Notes under the pieces: model-generated
What the model saw: the letters and a program-made list of their open reading frames with translations, nothing else
Database searches by the model: none
What the model was told of the DNA's origin: nothing
In this document: in pieces, positions 37,190 to 49,227 of the stretch
How the letters are laid out: each line of letters begins with the position of its first letter
Numbering within the stretch: position 1 is the stretch's first letter
Program-made: the position numbers and the translations under genes
Assembly (NCBI GenBank): GCA_027405735.1
Contig: JAPEHQ010000023.1
Span: forward strand, 372,001-436,000
Length of the DNA stretch: 64,000 bases
Reading direction: 5' to 3'
DNA from: Mucor racemosus
Lineage: Eukaryota > Mucoromycota > Mucoromycetes > Mucorales > Mucoraceae

Positions 37190-38622
37190 TTATCATCAAA
37201 TAAAATACCACACAATATTAACATGTAAAAAGATTTACAGTAATAAGCTCTAATCAAGTGGATACAGCATCGTAAATTCTTGAAAAAGTTCACAAGTATT
37301 ATAAAATCTCTTATTTTTAAGATTTACAAGGCTTATAAGCGGAATATTAATTTCGAAAACTATTTTTGTCCAGATCATTAATTTTGTCATTTTTTAATTT
37401 TTTTTTTCTGATTTTGCAAATCTAGAGTTAATTATACTACCAATTATAAAAACAAAAAATATACACGCATACAGAATCTAGCACTCTATCTGCTCAGTAA
37501 AAAATAACAAACGTTTTTATTACAAAATATCACATGAAAATTCTTTAATCAAAAAACCGTTTTTGGGACAAAAGTACAAAGTTTTATTACTTAACATTTA
37601 ATACTAAGCTTTTATAAAGTGCGTATTAGTTATGGCTACAATTTTCTCTCATAATGTAGTATATTTAAACGTTTATTTTGGTATGAAAATTTGATTTTTC
37701 AATTTTTTGATCAAAATCATGAGTGTTGGTAAGGGTAAAATGAGTCCCGAAAATGTCCGCTACAAAAACTGAATTTTCAGACCGTACGTGGTTAAATATA
37801 TGAAAAGCTAAAAAAAGAAACGCTTTTTTATTTAAAACTTAGATATACCATAGTATAAGAGACTTAGCCGTTCAATCTTCCTATGTTCTATTACGGCGTC
37901 GCTCTACGGACTCGTTTTTGCAATTTTTCAATAAATGTATGATATGACAGCCGGTTTTTCCAGTAGAAAATTTTATGTTTCTATTATCCAGTAAAAGATA
38001 TTGCCTATTTTATTTAGTTTATGGTTTATGCGCTGTAATGCTGCGTTTACATTGGCTGGAATGCGCAATTTAGCAGGGTTTTAAATGCACTAAATAATGT
38101 AAAGAAGCCTTGAAAATCCTTTTATACATGTATTGTTTCTCTCTTTTTATTTTCATATTCCAAGGGTATATTCACCTTTTGATAAGGCATATCAGGCTAT
38201 CAAGCTGGTTTTCTTTTCTTGCATCTGAATATGCATGCTAACATAAGGGACTAATGTTTTTCATATAGGTAGCAGCCTATATTAGACACTAAAATGCTTA
38301 TTTAACCACAGCATTCTAAGGTTAAGCATTATTATTTACTACTGTATTGTTGGACGTATTTCTTTATTACTTGATCAAATTGAAGGCAATGATATTTACC
38401 TATATCTACTCAATGAAAAGCTAGAACTGGCTACAGTCTCACGAAATGTTCCAGAAAAGTGATAAAATTTCAAATGATATAGAAACACAAAAAAAGAATA
38501 ATCTGATGTCTTGCCTAATACTCATGGTTTTGATCGTAGCTACTGTATGCTTGAAAACAAATCTTCTTACAGCTGACAATTGTTAACCAAAATAGTAAGT
38601 TTAAAATGGTTAATTTGTTTAG
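37190..38622 (-). repeat. Interspersed repeat P, copy 2
   Basis: Reverse-complement relative of 5339-6780 with many substitutions and small indels. No coding region recognised. Confidence 0.7.
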
Positions 38623-38928
38623 ATTTCATGTGTGATAAAGTAACATATATAACCTTAGATTTGGCTTGCATATAAATTTAAGCAGTACGTGTTATTTAAG
38701 TTTATGCTCGAGCAAAACCATTGTTGCTGTAAAAATTTTAGCTATAAATATATTTACAAATGATGATAGTAGTAAATATATTGGCTCTTGCATGTATTGC
38801 TCTACATCAACATTGTATTGGATTGTATTATTGTCTATAATCAATATTAATAAAAGCACAACAACAACTCAGGCTACTACAGTGTGTAGCCCACCTGGGC
38901 ACAACGAAATCATCTTGTGCAGCACAGG

Positions 38929-38940
38929 TTGGCCGTAGTG
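38929..38940 (-). mobile_element. Lone CACTA-type terminus
   Basis: The minus strand starts CACTACGGCCAA, identical over 12 bases to the ends of the element at 8433-15549, then diverges into CCTGTGCTGCACAAG. It may be the right end of a related element whose left end is lost. Confidence 0.45.
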
Positions 38941-38992
38941 ATACGAATAGAGTCCACCCACGAAACGTTAAAATTTTAGTCTCCCAGAGTTA

Positions 38993-39893
38993 ACGTGCCA
39001 CCAGCTTTAAACCTGCACAAATTTTAACTTTTTTTAAGAGCTATCAACTCACCCAAAACTAACGATACAATAAAAAAAATCCATAACAATCATTATTTAA
39101 ACCTTTGTAAACAATTGTTATGGCTCGAATACTTAATTTTACTATAAAATCATTCTGTTGATAGCCCTTGAAAATAGACGGTATTTCAAAATTTAAGCTG
39201 TGTGCTCTTAGGTGAGGGTAACTTTTGAAACAAGGATACTCTGTGACACATAACCTCCTTACCTTAAACCCAGCTTACGTAAGCAATGCGTGAAATCAGC
39301 ATTTTCGCTATCAACTTTCCGAAAAATAAAGATATAATAAATCAGAGCCATAACAATCATTATTTAAACCTTTATGAACAATTATTATGACTTTAATAGT
39401 TATTTTTATTATAAAATCATTTTACTGATACCCAAAGTACCATTGCGAATGCAATTGGATCAAAATGTACTGTGGTGCTGCCAAGAGGGAAGCTCGTTTG
39501 CGATGTGACTATACATTCAAGTCTCTGGAGAAAAACATCCATTCTTTTCTGGATACCTCTGGTAACCTGACTCAAATCAGACATTATTTCAGAAGGTCGA
39601 TGGACTACATCGAAGCTTATAGCAAATGTAGAGAAGTTGTCCAAGAAGTTAAGAAATTTGTCAAAAAAAATATTTATCTCACAGAAAATTTAGAATTCCT
39701 AAAGATTTGTTATAAAAATAAAATGTTTGTTTAAACTTATTATACTTCTCAATCTCTCAAATAACAAATGAGCTACATTATCTGCCATGAGATGCCTCCA
39801 AAAAAAATATATATATTGAAATGACGGAGTTCCAAAATAAATAAAAATTGAAACAAAATTAAAGTTTACACAGATTTAAAGCTGGTGGCACGT
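38993..39893 (+). mobile_element. Tc1/mariner-like element, 901 bp, internally deleted
   Basis: Terminal inverted repeats start ACGTGCCACCAGCTTTAAA at both ends (19 of 19 identical, about 32 of 38 overall). TA dinucleotides flank at 38991-38992 and 39894-39895. The interior contains the C-terminal part of a DDE transposase. A ~95-bp direct repeat (39075-39170 and 39340-39440, containing ccataacaatcattatttaa) also lies inside. Confidence 0.75.
39440..39734 (+). pseudogene. DDE transposase C-terminal fragment
   Basis: The frame reads CECNWIKMYCGAAKREAR, then YTFKSLEKNIHSFLD, IRHYFRRSMDYIEAY and a stop at 39732-39734. It resembles the last block of fungal transposases of the form CELNFIEMYWGAAKR ... 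SLEKNI ... YMDAY. The first catalytic blocks are missing, so it is a remnant. Confidence 0.6.
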
Positions 39894-39929
39894 TATTATG
39901 AGAATGATACAATGGAAACACAAACTTCC

Positions 39930-41150
39930 TTGGGTATTTCTTACTTTATCTGTTGTGAAAACTGTTGCAATTATTTTTGGAAAATCACGATTAACTTTAT
40001 ACTAAGACAACTTTTAGGATACGCCTTAGACACTGAAAAATGCATATTAATTGGTCGCATTATACTGCCTGTTCCTAAATTTATTCTATATATCACAAAA
40101 GTCTCAAAAATACGTAAAATTTATTGCTTTTTCCTTAAAAACTGGGTCTTACTTTTCATCCCTGATCTACTTTTTTTTTCATTAAACAACACCAAGAAAA
40201 AAATATATGTTAATGCACCCGAGATGTTCAACTTTAATTCAAAACACGTATCCGGAAATATCCTACTTTTTGCAATTGATATAACATTTTTAGTGATAAT
40301 GTTACAGATTTTTATAGGTATTTCACTGGTAAAAATTAAAACTTTGAGTCTTCGTATCTCTACAAAATATTAGGCTATACTAGCACTTTTTGATAATAAA
40401 ACTTGCTTGTTTTAAACTACTCTATAAAATATGTCAGTATAAAAAAATTCTGAGCACTTTTATTTTTTTTTCATTTTTTTTTGGCATTTTTGTAGCAGAT
40501 TTCAAAATATTCATTGAATTGAGTAGCAATTTTTTTTTTACATTCATACCATCAACATCGTTGAACTCTCTCGGAACCAATTTAGTTTTTTTTCAAAATA
40601 TTGATTTTTCGTGGATATCCTCAAAAATGTGTACAAAGAGATATCTTTGATTCTAGCTCCAATTTTTCCTTATATACCCTCATCCCAAATTCTGAATTTA
40701 AAAATGTTTTGGACAAAAATCTCGTTTTCTCTACGAAAAATACAGCTAGGAGGTTCAAAAATAGCTCAATCAATAGATAATTCATTTGCACATCAAATCC
40801 ATTTTTTATATTTAAAAAATACTTATAAAAAAATGATATGTATCTTCAAAAACCTCCAAAATTTCAGTTGGATTTTATGCAAAATTTTATATGGAGCATT
40901 TTTTTAAATTTTTTTTAGACGGATGCAGAATCCAAAACTATACAAAAAATATTTAGTACACTAATTCAACTTACTTTGCAGTTCATGAGCCATTCAACGA
41001 TTTTGGTTTTTTTATCATTTTCTGATCGATTTCACAACAACAAATCGATTTTGGAACTCAGGTATCATACTGTAGTTTTAAGCTGCAATATAAACTATTA
41101 TTTTAATTATTTCGACGAAAAATTAATATCTTTCACTGAAATAAAAAATA
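39930..41150 (-). repeat. Interspersed repeat family R, copy 5
   Basis: Reverse-complement relative of copy 1 without any LTR insert. On the minus strand the first part of the shared frame is intact (NYLLIELFLN, FFVEKTRF, SEFGMRVYKEK) and then shifts. Confidence 0.78.
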
Positions 41151-41907
41151 CAGGGTAGTTTTCAGTTGGATCAGTCTTGTGAATGTAAAAAAAAATATCG
41201 CCTCAATTTAGGAGCTTAATTTTTTACAGCCGATTTCAGGTCAGTTTCAAGTCAATTTTTGGCCAGTACGCTTATATTTTGGTACATCATTCTGAAAATA
41301 AGATTTACAACTATCCAGAAATCACTCAACTCAACGATTCGAAACTGGCAAAAATTTTTATCACCTGTAGGATATAAGGATTCATTGTCAAGAACGTCTT
41401 AGGGATAAACTTTAGTAATTTTTTTTGACAAGCTAATATATTGAAAATCTGCAACGCTTAATGCAATCAAAGAAGGAGGTTGCCACACACAATGAAAAGC
41501 GCTGGAATAAGTCAACTTCAATAGTATATGATCTGATGCATTAATATACATAACATAATTCAATAATTATAATAAGCATCATAAATACACAAATCTGCAA
41601 GAATCAAAATACATTAAATTGAATAAAACTGATTTACATATTGAGTTAATATAAAATATAATCAGTTGACTCATTGCATACATCCAACTATTTTTAGTCT
41701 CAAGCTCACGTTACTGATTTATGAAAAAATGGATACAATGAATACGATGCAGTAAATCAATATAAATATATAACCAAACGATTGCAAACAATGGATACGT
41801 GCATTGAAATATATTTACCAAAAAGAGCGAACAAAAGCAGCTTTTATCTATATATTGGATCATTGTAATTGGCAACAGTGATGACAGTATAACAACACCT
41901 ATACAAC
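41151..41907. other. Intergenic, upstream of the secreted protein gene
   Basis: No credible gene. TATATATTGG near 41850 lies about 60 nt upstream of the ATG at 41908 and may be the TATA element. Confidence 0.45.
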
Positions 41908-42436
41908 ATGAATCCAATCCTTGTACTTTTTATTTTGAGTGTAACTCTTATCCAAGGAATTCAATCCTATTGTATTTACAATAAATTGACTGATGGCTCC
42001 TCTTTTGATATAGTTCAACGTTTTTCTCCAACATTGGAAGTCAAGTAAGGCTTAATAGATGCCTTATGTTTTAATAGGTTTCTCAATTCAAATTCTCAAT
42101 TCATGTAGACTTTTCAGGAAAACTTTGGGGAGAAATGCACAAGAATGTTGTCCTTACACGACATGGGATTGTAGTCCACGACCAATTAATTATGATTATG
42201 TTTATTTTACAGTAAGCTTTTTTAGACATGCTGCAAACAACCATAACTAACACAACTGCACATATACATAGATTTACTTCAAATGGCCCCGATTCAATAG
42301 CTATGCTCATATTACAAAATGTACTAGTGGTGGTGCTTTGACCATTCAGGGGTCTGAAAATGACCATTGGGCCGAGTGCACAACTGCGGAGGGTATTACA
42401 GAAAGAATTGATCTTATTGCTTATGACCAACAGTAA
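41908..42436 (+). CDS. Small secreted cysteine-rich protein, 134 aa
   Basis: Exons 41908-42044, 42109-42211 and 42272-42436 join in frame. A second acceptor 9 nt further on (42118) is also possible and keeps frame. Residues 1-20 are a signal peptide (MNPILVLFILSVTLIQGIQS), so the mature protein starts near Tyr-Cys. Six cysteines follow (YCIY, ECCP, DCSP, KCTS, ECTT), enough for three disulfides. I do not recognise the family. Size, secretion and Cys content fit an apoplastic or effector-like protein, but that is inference. It converges with the HAD gene, leaving 75 bp between stops. Confidence 0.78.
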
Positions 42437-42511
42437 TATATTTACCCCGTATATAATAAGTCTTTTATTCAATAAATATTATATATACATATAAAATGGT
42501 AAATAGAAAGA

Positions 42512-43766
42512 TTAATGAGAGGCAGCATGTGCAGTTGCTGCTGCTGCTGTCTCTGCTGCCTTTTGATTGTATTCTGCATGAGCAGTAGCTGAAGCAGGGT
42601 CCTCGCTTGAATCAATGTGATGTAAAGTGTTGATATAGGGGTAAAGATCGTTCAAAGTTAGAATTTGCTTGGGTCGATTAGTTGGTATACTGCTATCTGC
42701 TATCATTGCTGGCGAAAAGTCTTCGTACGAAAGTTTTATTCTTTCCAACAAAACCGCATTCCATCCTGCCTTTGTTGCCCCTACAAAATTAGTATTTATG
42801 AGCATATACTATAATAAATTTGATTGTGTGTGTGTGTGTATTTATATACCAAAATAATCCCTATTAGAAATGTTAATACCAATTGTATTTGATGTTAATA
42901 TGCAACTTACTTATCTACATCATCACCCACATGCAAAGCATGTTCAGCATTCACATTTCCTGCCAATTGAAGGGCTTTTTCGTATATTTTTTTGTTTGGT
43001 TTCTCGCATTCAACCAACGAACTTGCAATGACAAAATCGAAATATTTGTTGAGATTCAAATTTTCAATTACTTTGACTATGCAACAAACAACAGAACAAT
43101 ATTAGCAAATTATAAACTTGTCTATATACATAAAAGCTATTTTACCAACTCTTTCATCAGAGTTACTTATAACACCCATATAAAATCCGTGCTGTTTTAA
43201 TTCGTTTAATGTACTCAAGACGTCTGGAAATATGGAATAAGCTTCGGCAGTTGTAAATCTTGTATATAATGCATTATATAACTGATCAAAATCACGGTCT
43301 AAATCTATAGCCAGATGTAAGATTTTAATTGCGTCCGTTGTATTCTAATGTTGTGATGTAATAGTATACCTTTTGATCTTATACCAGCACTTATAAATGT
43401 AGAATAAACCAACTACATTACAAGAGAAGATTATTTGTAACACAAACATTTTTACTTTCGGTATAATTATTTACCTCTTTCCACCAACTTTGAGGTGTCA
43501 TCCCTTTGCTTATACCATAGAATGGGGCTTTTGTAAGTTGCCTTTTGTATGCTTTACCGAAATGTTGACTAATCTGTTCTCTAGTGACTCGGATACCAAA
43601 CTTTTTAGCTTCTTCAACCTACAAATGTGACATAAAATAAGCCTTTTGCCGAACTTTTTCTCGACATTTTTCGTTTTACATATTGAGCTGAGAGACTTCC
43701 TTTCGGCTTAAATAAAGTATTATAGGCATCAAATGTAATAAGCTTAATTTTGCTCGAATTTGGCAT
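42512..43766 (-). CDS. HAD-superfamily hydrolase, HDHD3/Dpi35-like
   Basis: Minus-strand exons are 43680-43766, 43475-43618, 43146-43344 and 42911-43076, plus a last exon ending at 42512. Motif I is LITFDAYNTLF, with the nucleophile Asp. Motif II is MGVISNS. The conserved Lys is in CEKPNKKIYEKAL. Motif IV is HVGDD. The product ends GATKAGWNAVLL plus an Ala-rich tail. The last splice is abnormal. Exon 4 ends GAT-AA|GTAAGT in phase 2, but no AG acceptor gives the frame of GATKAGW. Using AC before TAATTTTGTA would give the expected GDD-x6-GA spacing. The substrate is unknown. Confidence 0.8.
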
Positions 43767-44217
43767 AACACAATTCTAGTTTAGTATTGATAAAATGGGA
43801 AAAAGATGAGAGAGATGAGTAACATTTCATAATAAACATGGCTCTTTTTAATGCGTTTAGTGCGGCCAGTCACATTGATTTCACATCTGATTAGATCTGA
43901 TTACATACTTTTAGATTGTGATAAGAGGATTTGCTTGAGATGTAGCGAAAAGACATTTTGTAAGATGACTGGAAAGAGAATATGCAAAGGGAAGAAGAAG
44001 AAAACAAAAACAAAAAAAAAAAAAAGATGGAAAAAAGGGACAAAATAAAGCCTTTTTATTCTTCATTCTATTACATGTGAATTCAACATTCAAATCAGCG
44101 GATCAAATTGATATTATATTTAATATTGGTGTTTCATCTTAAAGTTATGTGAGTGTTTGTGATGATGATTTTTTTTTTTATTATTTATATATAGTGCTTT
44201 GATTGATGATGGAAAAT
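43767..44217. other. Intergenic, no gene seen
   Basis: Separates the HAD start from the Dbp5 stop, both on the minus strand. The Lys-rich frame on the plus strand (43851-44048) is low complexity, from an A/G-rich tract. Confidence 0.5.
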
Positions 44218-46157
44218 CTAAATGAGTTCCTTTAATTGCTTTTCAACCAATTCCCAATCTTCAGTTGGCACATTAACAATCTCTCTGCCAAAGTGATTTT
44301 CGATCTCTGTCATTTGTTCCCAAGCTTTTTTGCTATCAATAAGAATAATACTGACACCAGTACGACCAAAACGACCAGTACGACCAATTCTATGAAGATA
44401 TGCTTCAAAATCGACTTGACCACGTTGATCAATAGGAAGATCATAATTGATGACCAAAGAAACTTGTGAAATATCAATACCACGAGCAAGAACATTGGTT
44501 GTAATCAAGACCTTAAATTCGCCTCTACGGAAATCATCCATTACCTTATCACGTTCTTCAGGTGTCATCTTACCATGAAGGGAAATGACGGAATGTCCTT
44601 GTTGCTTCATACGTCTAGCAATTTCATCGGCAGATTCACGTTTCTTACAGAAAATGATACTTTGACTGACAGTTAATAAATCATAAATGTTGCAAAGAGT
44701 TTCGTATTTGTGTTCTTGACTATCACAATCCATGTAAAGTTGTTTGATGGCATCAACACTTAAATCTTCACGTTTCAACGAAATCTCGTTAGCATTGGGT
44801 GCAAATTTGACAGCAAAGTTACGGACATGTTCTGGGAATGTAGCAGAGAACAATACAATTTGAGGGTCGTTTTTCAAAAAGTTTTTGATACGGATACTTT
44901 GATCACCTAAACCATCTTGATCCAACATGTTATCGGCTTCATCCAAAACAAAGATTTTGACACCTTGGACAGGCAAATGTCTTCTTCTAATTACATCAGC
45001 AACACTACCAGGTGTACCAACAATTACTTGTGATTGAACAGATTCGTTTCTTTTGAGTGAATCTTTGACAACTAATTTGGTGGTGATATTAGTGTATTTG
45101 CTCATGGCTTCCACAACATCCATAATTTGACGAGCAAGCTCACGAGAAGGTGCAAGACAAATAGCCTACATGATTGTAATAATTTAGCATAACACGATCA
45201 TTCAAATTCATAATTCCACTTTACTTGAGGAACATTGACACCAAGATTGATTCTTGTAAGCATAGTAAGGACAAAAGCAGCGGTTTTACCTGTACCACTT
45301 TGAGATTGACCGATCATATTTCTTGGACTATGTAATGCAACAATTTTCAGTATAAACATTAATGATAAATCAAGAAGAAACTTACGGGTTACCAATTAAC
45401 AATGGAAGAGCACGCTCTTGAATCTTGGAGGGCTTGGAAAATTTCATTGAATATAAACCCTTGAGTAATTCAGGACTAAGACCTAATTGCTCGAAAGATT
45501 TGACAGAAAACAATGGTGAATTGGGATCGGCTTGTTGATCAGCAAGCTTAACTTGAACGACATGTGTACTTTGAATCAAATTAGACTCATCTTCCTCTAT
45601 TAATTTGTACATGGTTGGTTAAACTTTTTATTGTAATCATTGCCGTATGTAATGCTCACCTGATGTATCAGTTTTTTCTATCGATTAAAACAAATTATTG
45701 TTAATAATGAAACATGATAAACTATCTCGATATATAAACTAACCTGGAGAAGCCTCAGGAGCAGGAGCAGGAGCGGGAGATTTTGCTTCAGCAGGAGCTA
45801 ATGTAAATAAAAATTTTTTTAATGATGATTCAAACATGAATACAGAATAGTTGATATCTTACGTTGAGTGACAAGATCACCGAGTTTCAAGGTAATAGAA
45901 TCAACAGGATCTATTATATATATATATATACATATCAGTTAGTTTCAAATTAATGTCGATTATTGATTAGTTTGCTCGAGAATGGGTAAATGCAAGCATC
46001 GATTTTTATTTTTTTATATTTTTCAATTCATAATCATATTGTGGTGAACATGCGATGAACGCGATCAAAATATTTTCGAGCGCATAAAATTCGCTTGATT
46101 TTCAGATTCCCATGTTGTATAGCAAACTGATGTCTTTCTGTTTTACATACCTGACAT
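44218..46157 (-). CDS. DBP5: DEAD-box RNA helicase Dbp5/DDX19, 462 aa
   Basis: mRNA-export ATPase acting at the cytoplasmic face of the nuclear pore. Seven exons join in frame: 46151-46157 (7 nt), 45863-45910, 45744-45797, 45660-45677 (18-nt micro-exon, GT-AG flanks), 45386-45596, 45225-45327 and 44218-45165. The N-terminus is Pro/Ala-rich. The Q motif region is [13 protein letters not shown]. Motif I is SQSGTGKT (residues 121-128), Ia [10 protein letters not shown], Ib [16 protein letters not shown] (DEAD 222-225) and III FSATF. ARGIDIS and [10 protein letters not shown] follow. [13 protein letters not shown] and the DYLP-like YDLP(I)D block are Dbp5-type. The length matches the family. Confidence 0.96.
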
Positions 46158-46555
46158 ATCGTAAAAAATCAAACGAACGAGGTCTGTAAGTTAGAATACA
46201 AGAAAAGGGAGGGTGACACGATGAAAAACAAGTCTTTCAAACATTTCATTCAAAAGGCGCCCATGACGCAGCAGCAAGAAGGAGTAGAACACTACAATCA
46301 TTATTTGTTAACTCATAAAAGTTGTTGTATTAGCAAAACTTAAACTTTAAAGGATTTTTTAGTATTGAATTTGTAAAATATTTTGTTAAATCTTTATAAA
46401 CTAATACTATATTATGTCCTAGTTATGCTACTATTTTTATCCTTCCAAAAATTTAATGAAAAAGTGCTGTAAGCTTGAGATTTGAGTAATGTATACGAAA
46501 AGGAGCAATGTGGCGGAGTGTAAATATTCATTGATTGATTTGGGGTTCTTGGGAC
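46158..46555. other. Dbp5 upstream region
   Basis: No second gene was seen. It presumably contains the promoter and 5' UTR of Dbp5; no clear TATA element. Confidence 0.4.
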
Positions 46556-47915
46556 AGTTGGTCTATACGCACCCCATTCGCAATTTATCTATACATACAC
46601 CCAACTTTGTATGTTTCAGGTAGTCTATTTACACCACAGCTGTGGGGCAAATGAGGAGTAATTTTATCACATTTGAAGCTATTTGCAATAGATCAATTGG
46701 TTGTCAATCTGGAGGATTATATGAATGAATTTGATTCTATGGTTGGGAAGAGAGGTTGGTGTTACTAATTGTAATTGCTATTGCTAATATATGATTAATA
46801 CCTATGATTGATTTTATGGGATTATATAACGATTGGTTATAAGTAACAATGATAAAAAAGTAATAATATATATTTATTTGGATTGTGGTTATAAATATAA
46901 AAAGGAAAAGAAGGAACATATAAATTTACTGATGTGCAATTGATCTGTTCTTGGTTGTTATTTATATATGTGATTTGGTTATGTAATGTAACTGGATCAT
47001 TACACTACTGTATTAAGGATTGATTCAGGCTTAGGGTAAACGACCAACAAAGGATATATAAATATTACTTACTTTTTAGTGCTTCAAGTACAATGTACAT
47101 ACTTTTATTTTCGTATTTAATTGTAAGTACTAGATTTCGTGCTTAATTGTAAAAGAAGTTCATATTATATAATATTGCAATGAATCAAATTATCATTATA
47201 ATAATTCATAGCAGTAATGCTCATCCTAAATTTTTCTATAAATACTACAAAGATATCGTTCCATAATTCATTGTGGAATTATCTGTCTTTCTTTCTCTTT
47301 ACATCCTTATTTATTTTTCTTAATAAATATCTAATTTGCAAATAAGAGCACCAACCTTCCTTAAACCAATGTTCACCGATCCCTAATATTAAAAATCATA
47401 TCATTAGCATATCATTTTGACCGTAATATTTGACCAAGACCATAGATCATTACAAATATGTTATGCCCAGATCAATAAAACATATAACGGTAAGCTCGTT
47501 ATCAAAATATATATTGGTGAACAGACATACATATTTCTTATAGTATACATTTATTTTTAGATAATAAAAAGGGAATAGGATATATAATGAAGGAATAAAG
47601 TTGTAGAATGTAATGGCATTGGAAGTATCTTAATGAAGCAAAAGGAATAGTTTAAGAAGATTCGGTTTAGTAATTGTTGAAATATGATAAGGAGCAATGT
47701 GGAATAAGGAAATACTTTAATTTTTTTAAATGAGTGTCCTTCCAATATTTATGAGATTAGAAGTGATCCTGTCGCTATACATATGCAAATACCGTAGATC
47801 ATATGCAGCCTAACGTTGTGGAATATAAACCAACTGAAACCTACAAAATTGGGTGCGTGTAGAAAAGCTGCGATAAGGTGTGCGTATAGATCGACTATTA
47901 TCTAGGTACACCACA
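46556..47915. mobile_element. Degenerate element bounded by ~90-bp inverted repeats
   Basis: The left segment (46556-46645, with gtctatacgcacc and cacccaactttgtatgtttc) resembles the reverse complement of the right segment (about 47825-47915, with gatctatacgcac and cacccaattttgtaggtttc). Roughly 70% of positions agree. The interior has no credible frame. Exact ends and a target duplication were not resolved. Confidence 0.45.
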
Positions 47916-49227
47916 ATTGCAAGTATCCTTCTATAGCAACCTTCATCACCATTATCACATCACCCAGGAACAAAACCTGAGGTATAAGGAATACTTTTGA
48001 TAGTAACAAAAATAGAGGCGTGAAATAAAGATTATCTAATAAATTTCAAAGCATATCAAAAGTATAGCGATAATTTTTTTTTTGCAAAAAAATAGCACCT
48101 AAATCGAACAATTGGAATCTTTATCGATGGCATATACTGCTATGATCTATCGAAATTCTTATTATGCTATTACTACGAGCGCCCATGGACTAGTGGAAGA
48201 TCTCCAAAGATTCTGTTGTACAAAATCAAGTGGCAAATAATTGAAAATTAGATAATAAAGAGAGGGCAAAGGATCAAATTTTAAGATGAAAAATCCTTGT
48301 TTTGACAAACTGTAGCTAGATAACCACACATATACACGATAGTTGCAATAAGGACCAACCTCCTTATATCCTCACAGAATAAATTTTTTTTTTTATAAAT
48401 GATACTTTTTTAAGGAGGAGGAATAATGATATTATTCATCAAATGAAGTGGATACAAAATCTTTTAGTTTAATGACCATAGCAACTATACATAAATTTAA
48501 ATTCCCAAATCAGTTAAGTCAAAGAGAAGGACAATACATATTAATGCTTCCATTTGATTGTATCATATGTACAATCAAAATGGATACAAAAGATTAAAAT
48601 ATGTGTAGATTTATTTATATATAGATATAGATATCGATGACGAAGTTTATGATGATTGATACAATATACATACATTAAAGCATTGCTATGTATTAATTTT
48701 CCTCACACACACACTTTCTCTCCTTCCCCTGTATACATATACATATATCAATGCAAGGAAGCCACCGCATGACATATAACGACATATTTTATTTTAGTTC
48801 CATTGATAGTGGAGGGCGTATAATATAAAATATATAATGAAATTCGTTAGAATTGATATACTGCTTTTAGAAATAAAGCATGGTATATGATATAAGCCAT
48901 CAAGATGAAGCAAAGTAAAAAACTAAGGAGAATTGTTACAATGTCTAATATAATGCAGGCTGTATAATTAATCAATCTGGGGCGCTATGTATATATACTA
49001 CTGAAACCATAGTTTTTTTTTTACTCGGTTCTATGTGTAAACGCTCAAAGAGAACAAGAATAAAACGCTCCTTTGAATATATATAGATAAATGTATATAT
49101 TTATATATATATATATATATATAATCCAAGGGGGGGTATGATACATGAAATAAAATATCAGTGATTTACTTGATTGGCATCTATTCTTTTTTTCTTTCTT
49201 ACTTTCTCTTTTTTTTATATACACGCC
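47916..49227. other. Intergenic upstream of the Msb1/Mug8-like gene
   Basis: AT-rich with (AT)n near 49103-49122. No credible coding frame; an additional upstream exon of the next gene cannot be excluded. Confidence 0.45.

Noticed and set aside
38666..38938. 90-codon frame next to the lone CACTA end
   Set aside because: No family resemblance on either strand, and it overlaps transposon end sequence.
43851..44048. Lys-rich frame on the plus strand
   Set aside because: Encoded by an A/G-rich tract between two minus-strand genes; no start context or conservation signal.
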